From Clostridiales bacterium (GTDB lineage Bacteria; Bacillota; Clostridia; Lachnospirales; WQUN01): a stretch of 8,296 bases of DNA. The notes under the pieces are model-generated. The model saw nothing but the letters and a program-made list of their open reading frames with translations, was not told where the DNA came from and searched no databases. The position numbers were made by a program, and so were the translations under genes. Below, piece after piece: positions 6,102-8,296 of the stretch (position 1 is its first letter; the number at the start of each line of letters is the position of its first letter). Where the stretch lies: positions 1-8,296 of the forward strand of contig JAISWA010000153.1 in NCBI GenBank assembly GCA_031271275.1, read 5' to 3'.

Positions 6102-7640
6102 ATGAAGAAGAATTTTGTCAAACGTATCCTTTCTCTGGTTTTAGTTCTTTCTTTGGCAATCGTTCCGGTTACGGTAAAAGCTTCGGCGCTTCCGGAACCC
6201 GCGATGCCGTTCCCCACACAGGGCGATTACGCGATTACCGCTACATTGCCCCCCGATTCGGTTCAAACGGACGAAATGATTTTTAATCTTTTTATGGAAA
6301 TCCTGAACAACAATCTCATTGTGGATTCCAACAGCCAAGCCAACAAAGACTATTTCAGGCTAGTGCTTCAGCATACGGATTACTGGGGCCTGTACGGCGA
6401 CCCCAACGATTACGGCGGGTATTTAACCGAGGACGGGATTAATTCCCATATAAACGTGTCGGAGTCCCAGGGTTACGGCATGGTGATGCTCGCTTACATG
6501 GCGGGCAGCGAGGAAAAAATCAACGCCTCCGGTTATAACTGGATTTACGACTGCACTAGCCTGCAGGAATATTACAACGCCATGCTCCGCACCGTTCAGC
6601 AGTTCCCAAGCAGTATCGGGCCTCACTTATTTACGTGGGAGCTGTTCGGCTACCGGGATTATTTTGACTATTACCCCGAAGGATATAAAGAAGAAGACGG
6701 CGTAAAGTCCGCCCCGTTCTATCAAAACCCTGACGACGCGGACAACGCCATCGACGGCGACATGGATATTATCTATTCGCTGCTGCTCGCGGATAAACAA
6801 TGGGGCAGCGACGGGGAGTACAATTACAAGGAAGTCGCGCTGACCATGCTCGCGGATTTATGGGATTACTGCGTACACAAAGAATATAAAACGCTGCTGC
6901 TCGGCGACTGGGCTTCCGTTACCAAAGACGAGAAGCTTAAAAACGCCACCCGCGCTTCAGACTTTATGCTTGACCACTTAAAGGCGTTCGCCGCCGCCGA
7001 CCCGAGCCATAACTGGCAGGAAGTTATCGACGCCACCTACAATGTAATAGGCGAAATACGGGAAGCCCAAATCGCGGAAGGGAATACCAACGGCTTCCTC
7101 CCCGACTTTATCGTAAGGGGCAAAAACGGTTGGGAAGTCCCCTCGGGCTATGTGCTTGAGGACGACAGTTTGGACGGCGGCTTCGGGTACAATTCCTGCC
7201 GGGTGCCGTGGCGTTTGGGTACGGATTATTTATTAAACGGCGATACGGAAATAGGCGAAGGCTCTTTATACGAATACTGCGTTGAGCCGTTGGACGTTTT
7301 CGCGCGGACTATCGCGGGCTTTGGAAGCGACAACGATATCTCAAGGTTCGGGCCGTTCCCCATCGACGCCGCTTCGTTTGAGGAAGGAACCGCGCCGCTG
7401 TATACGGAACCGTCGTTGTTTACCGCGCCGTTCCTTGTGACCGCCGCAGGCGTCGGCTTTGACCAGGAATGGGTAGGCTTGTTTTACGAAGGCTGGGAAG
7501 AATGGTATTATGACGAAGAAGCGGAAGACTGGCTTCCCGCGCACGCGGACGTATCCATGTTCACAGGCGACACTTACAGCGATTACATAAAACTGTTGGT
7601 TTTAATAACCGCGTCGGGTAACTGGTGGCTTCCACTGTAA
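6102..7640 (+). CDS. Secreted glycoside hydrolase family 8 enzyme (endo-beta-glucanase / chitosanase-like)
   Basis: A 512-residue exported enzyme that should hydrolyse beta-1,4-linked glycan chains with inversion. Residues 1-29 are a signal peptide (KKNFVKR, hydrophobic core 9-25, cut near KASA). GH8 hallmarks follow in order: VSESQGYGMVMLAYMAG (119-135), with Glu121 as the proton donor; DGDMDIIYSLLLADKQWG (218-235), with the conserved Asp pair; and SCRVPWRLGTDYLLNGD (365-381). The position before SCR that is Asp in the classical GH8a group appears to be Asn364, while Glu353 in VLEDDSLDGG lies where the GH8b group (chitosanases, lichenases) keeps its base, so GH8b is the better fit. A Trp/Tyr/acidic patch, GWEEWYYDEEAEDWLP, lies at 464-479. 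No carbohydrate-binding module, dockerin, surface-layer domain or sorting signal is visible, so it is probably released. The start has AAGGAGG (6085-6091), 10 nt upstream. The gene begins 36 bp after the ROK gene, probably in one operon. Substrate is not certain. Confidence 0.9.
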   Translation: MKKNFVKRILSLVLVLSLAIVPVTVKASALPEPAMPFPTQGDYAITATLPPDSVQTDEMIFNLFMEILNNNLIVDSNSQANKDYFRLVLQHTDYWGLYGDPNDYGGYLTEDGINSHINVSESQGYGMVMLAYMAGSEEKINASGYNWIYDCTSLQEYYNAMLRTVQQFPSSIGPHLFTWELFGYRDYFDYYPEGYKEEDGVKSAPFYQNPDDADNAIDGDMDIIYSLLLADKQWGSDGEYNYKEVALTMLADLWDYCVHKEYKTLLLGDWASVTKDEKLKNATRASDFMLDHLKAFAAADPSHNWQEVIDATYNVIGEIREAQIAEGNTNGFLPDFIVRGKNGWEVPSGYVLEDDSLDGGFGYNSCRVPWRLGTDYLLNGDTEIGEGSLYEYCVEPLDVFARTIAGFGSDNDISRFGPFPIDAASFEEGTAPLYTEPSLFTAPFLVTAAGVGFDQEWVGLFYEGWEEWYYDEEAEDWLPAHADVSMFTGDTYSDYIKLLVLITASGNWWLPL

Positions 7641-7659
7641 ATTCAGGAGGGGAAATATC

Positions 7660-8296
7660 ATGTTCAAAGCTGCAATAATCGGAGCGGGCAGCACCTATAC
7701 GCCGGAGCTTATCGAAGGGTTTGTCAACAGAAAAGACAGCCTGCCCTTTGATAATTTCACGCTGATGGACATAGACGAAAAACGCCTTGAAATCGTGGGC
7801 GGGTTGGCGAAACGGCAGCTTAACGCCGGGGGCTTTAAGGGCGAGGTTATTTTAACTTCCGACTTGGAACGCGCGGTGGACGGAGCGTCGTTCGTATTCG
7901 GTCAGGTGCGCGTGGGGAAAATGCCCGCGCGTATTCGTGACGAAAAGATACCGCTTAAATACGGAATGCTCGGGCAGGAAACGACCGGCGCCGGCGGTTT
8001 TATGAAAGCGCTCAGAACCGTACCCGTCATACTGGACGTTTGTAAACAAATGAAGCGGAACGCGGCTTCCGACGCGTGGCTGATCAATTTCTCCAACCCT
8101 TCGGGAATCATCGCCGAAGCGGTGCTTAATCATACGGACACCCATATGATCGGGCTCTGCAACTGCCCGATTAATATGGTAAAGGAAATTGCCGACACCA
8201 TCGGGACGGACAACTTCGATTACGAATATGTGGGGCTCAACCATCTCAGTTGGATAACAAGCGTCGTGAAACACGGCGAGACGGAAAACTTAGTCA
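7660..8296 (+). CDS. Glycoside hydrolase family 4 enzyme, 6-phospho-beta-glucosidase-like (partial, N-terminal 212 residues)
   Basis: The first 212 codons of a cytoplasmic NAD- and metal-dependent glycosidase that leaves the window at the right edge; the family is about 430-450 residues. The start, FKAAIIGAGSTYTPELIEGF, is the GH4 dinucleotide-binding loop, with MDID (36-39) ending the second strand. Further hallmarks are GQETTGAGGF (105-114), LINFSNPSGI (141-150), GLCNCPI (165-171) and GLNHLSW (192-198). By family analogy Cys167 and His195 should hold the divalent metal. RDEKIPLKYGMLGQETTG and GLCN point to the LicH/CelF 6-phospho-beta-glucosidase group rather than to alpha-galactosidases, which usually read GLCH here. 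The ATG has AGGAGG (7645-7650), 9 nt upstream, and lies 19 bp after the GH8 stop, so it is probably cotranscribed. Activity on phosphorylated sugar is unproven, and the neighbouring importer makes it questionable. Confidence 0.9.
   Translation, partial: MFKAAIIGAGSTYTPELIEGFVNRKDSLPFDNFTLMDIDEKRLEIVGGLAKRQLNAGGFKGEVILTSDLERAVDGASFVFGQVRVGKMPARIRDEKIPLKYGMLGQETTGAGGFMKALRTVPVILDVCKQMKRNAASDAWLINFSNPSGIIAEAVLNHTDTHMIGLCNCPINMVKEIADTIGTDNFDYEYVGLNHLSWITSVVKHGETENLV

Noticed and set aside
7341..8274. Minus-strand open frames opposite the GH8 and GH4 genes
   Set aside because: They run antisense to well-supported genes and show no domain or start signals.

Overview
The window looks like one carbohydrate-use locus of a Clostridia-like member of the Bacillota. 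The reasons are strong AGGAGG-type ribosome binding sites in front of nearly every gene, an LplB/LplC-type sugar transporter with no ATPase of its own, and a ROK-family repressor. Coding DNA is moderately GC-rich, while the central control region is very AT-rich. The phylum is an inference from family resemblance, not proved by anything here.

Layout, left to right. Positions 1-609 (minus) hold the first 203 codons of a PLP-dependent D-threonine aldolase/D-serine dehydratase-like enzyme that runs off the left edge. Positions 610-1025 hold no gene. They contain an imperfect hairpin (733-805) flanked by two opposed tandem arrays grown from its outer arms (five 19-bp units and six 22-bp units), then the terminator of the next operon (954-980). 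Positions 1026-4693 (minus) are a three-gene ABC importer operon transcribed leftward: LplB-type permease, LplC-type permease, solute-binding protein. Positions 4694-4931 are a divergent control region with a promoter for each direction and two palindromes placed like operators on the leftward promoter. Positions 4932-8296 (plus) are the start of a rightward operon: ROK repressor, secreted family-8 glycoside hydrolase (GH8), and a family-4 glycosidase (GH4) that runs off the right edge.

Working model (inference): the secreted GH8 enzyme cuts a beta-linked glycan outside the cell, the binding protein and two permeases import the oligosaccharides using a shared ATPase encoded elsewhere, and the NAD-dependent GH4 enzyme takes part in their breakdown in the cytoplasm. 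The ROK protein senses a sugar and controls the divergent promoters. GH8 active-site positions fit the subfamily that includes chitosanases and lichenases better than the classical cellulase subfamily. The GH4 sequence resembles 6-phospho-beta-glucosidases, which is odd beside an ABC importer because that route delivers unphosphorylated sugar.

No phage, CRISPR, transposase, tRNA or rRNA was seen. The individual gene families are familiar. The less ordinary parts are the double-array repeat element, the operator pair, the substrate mismatch between importer and GH4, and a binding protein that lacks a lipid-anchor cysteine.
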